Positions 5,502 through 5,832 of a DNA stretch of 5,832 nt are shown here, piece after piece. The first letter of the stretch is position 1. The number at the start of each line of letters is the position of its first letter. The notes beneath the pieces were generated by a model. That model was not told the origin of the DNA and made no database searches. It was given only the letters and a program-made list of their open reading frames with translations. The position numbers and the translations under genes were made by a program. Source of the DNA: Bacteroidota bacterium (GTDB lineage: Bacteria; Bacteroidota; Bacteroidia; Bacteroidales; UBA4417); assembly GCA_020048595.1 (NCBI GenBank), contig JAIFMH010000352.1, positions 1-5,832 of the forward strand, written 5' to 3'.

Positions 5502-5524
5502 ATATCACCTTAGCATGTTATTAG

Positions 5525-5656
5525 GATAAAAAAAACCATGAACGTAATCAAGAGAATATCGGATTAGGCAATCTGCTGACAGGGATATTGTTTAAAGTTA
5601 CGCCGGTTGCCAAAATCGTAACCCGCGAATTGGGATGTGTTGAGTATAATTCGTGA
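5525..5656 (+). other. Open rightward frame without a standard start (possible remnant or frameshifted small gene)
   Basis: After a stop at 5522-5524 this frame stays open for 43 codons and reads like protein (NQENIGLGNLLTGILF, then KVTPVAKIVTRELGCVEYNS). It has no ATG or GTG; the first TTG is at 5588. An ATG at 5538 lies in another frame and gives only nine residues. The frame opens with a run of eight A residues (AAAAAAAAC), a typical site for indels or slippage. It ends in a GTGA overlap with the next ORF. It may be a small gene with a damaged or unusual start, or chance. Confidence 0.25.
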
Positions 5657-5754
5657 TTGAAAAAGGTGCTGGACTGAGGCAGGGCATATACCGCACAGTA
5701 TCCCGTGAAGATGTAAAAGAACAAAGTGCCAGGGGCGCGGAAAATAAAAAATGA
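5653..5754 (+). CDS. Possible small protein (33 aa), GTG start overlapping the previous stop
   Basis: GTG at 5653 overlaps the preceding stop TGA by two bases (GTGA). The product is charged and soluble, with IEKGAGLRQGIYRTVSRED as its core. It is not recognised. Its stop overlaps the next ATG (ATGA). Support comes only from these overlaps and a protein-like composition. Confidence 0.25.
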   Translation: MIEKGAGLRQGIYRTVSREDVKEQSARGAENKK

Positions 5755-5816
5755 CGGTCATGCAACATCAGGAATTTTCTAAAGAAGTGTTGGAAAAAAC
5801 GGGAAAGTCGGTTTAA
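5751..5816 (+). CDS. Possible small protein (21 aa), overlaps both neighbours
   Basis: ATG at 5751 lies in an ATGA overlap with the previous ORF, and its TAA overlaps the next ATG (TAATG at 5814-5818). It would encode a short charged peptide, MTVMQHQEFSKEVLEKTGKS plus Val. Not recognised. Very short, so chance is a real possibility. Confidence 0.22.
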   Translation: MTVMQHQEFSKEVLEKTGKSV

Positions 5817-5832
5817 TGGGAGAGGCAAGAAC
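5816..5832 (+). CDS. Possible start of a further rightward gene, cut by the window edge
   Basis: ATG 5816 follows in a TAATG overlap, and five codons (MGEAR) are visible before the window ends. A long ORF beyond the edge would lend weight to the whole chain. Confidence 0.18.

Noticed and set aside
5206..5508. Leftward 100-codon frame with a GTG start behind TAAGG, spanning the near-palindrome
   Set aside because: The first 25 or so codons look protein-like (ISVSEIVNFFGWKLPVTAG). The rest follows the palindrome, turns into Lys/Phe/Leu/Cys-rich text and overlaps the start of the better-supported 100-aa gene by 47 bp. A degraded gene remnant in its first half remains possible.
5564..5828. Two overlapping leftward frames of 65 and 76 codons at the right edge
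   Set aside because: Both are His/Phe/Pro/Arg-rich with no domain. The rightward frames over the same DNA have better composition and start/stop junctions.

Overview
The window looks like part of a prophage, or another phage-derived element, in a member of the Bacteroidota. Two things support this. Every leftward gene starts after an A/T-rich leader with no convincing Shine-Dalgarno motif, as is usual in that phylum. The recognisable proteins (an S49 capsid protease with a scaffold-like tail, a major-capsid-like protein, and a small protein with an SSB-type acidic tip) also resemble types found in Bacteroidota phages and mobile elements. No database search was possible, so family calls rest on motifs and memory.

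Layout, in the direction of leftward transcription. A 100-aa protein (5252-4950) ends in an SSB-like acidic PF tip and is closed by a strong bidirectional terminator at 4909-4938. A possible promoter at about 4885-4856 then reads into an unrecognised 191-aa protein (4814-4239). Next come a 150-aa tail/virion-type protein (4138-3686), a capsid protease fused to a scaffold-like C-terminus (3588-2260), the presumed major capsid protein (2247-1285), a 182-aa virion protein (1223-675) and an 84-aa protein (673-419). A terminator at 361-390, with its U-tract in the leftward direction, closes the run. The 150-aa and 182-aa proteins align along most of their length and appear to be paralogs flanking the protease-capsid pair. 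A 9-bp hairpin without a U-tract sits just behind the capsid gene.

The flanks differ from this block. On the left (1-400) there is a 15-bp stem-loop, a short direct repeat and a possible rightward small membrane protein (206-400) that converges on the operon terminator. On the right (5253-5832) there is no long gene. It holds a near-palindrome of about 100 bp (5302-5402), further inverted repeats (5411-5501) and a rightward chain of very short ORFs with stop/start overlaps that leaves the window.

The central genes would work together to build a capsid: the scaffold domain guides assembly of the major capsid protein, the S49 protease matures the shell, and the paralogous small proteins are probably tail-tube, connector or decoration subunits. 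No portal, terminase, tape-measure or integrase gene is visible. The block is therefore either one slice of a larger prophage, a decayed remnant, or a capsid-only module of satellite type. The window cannot decide between these.
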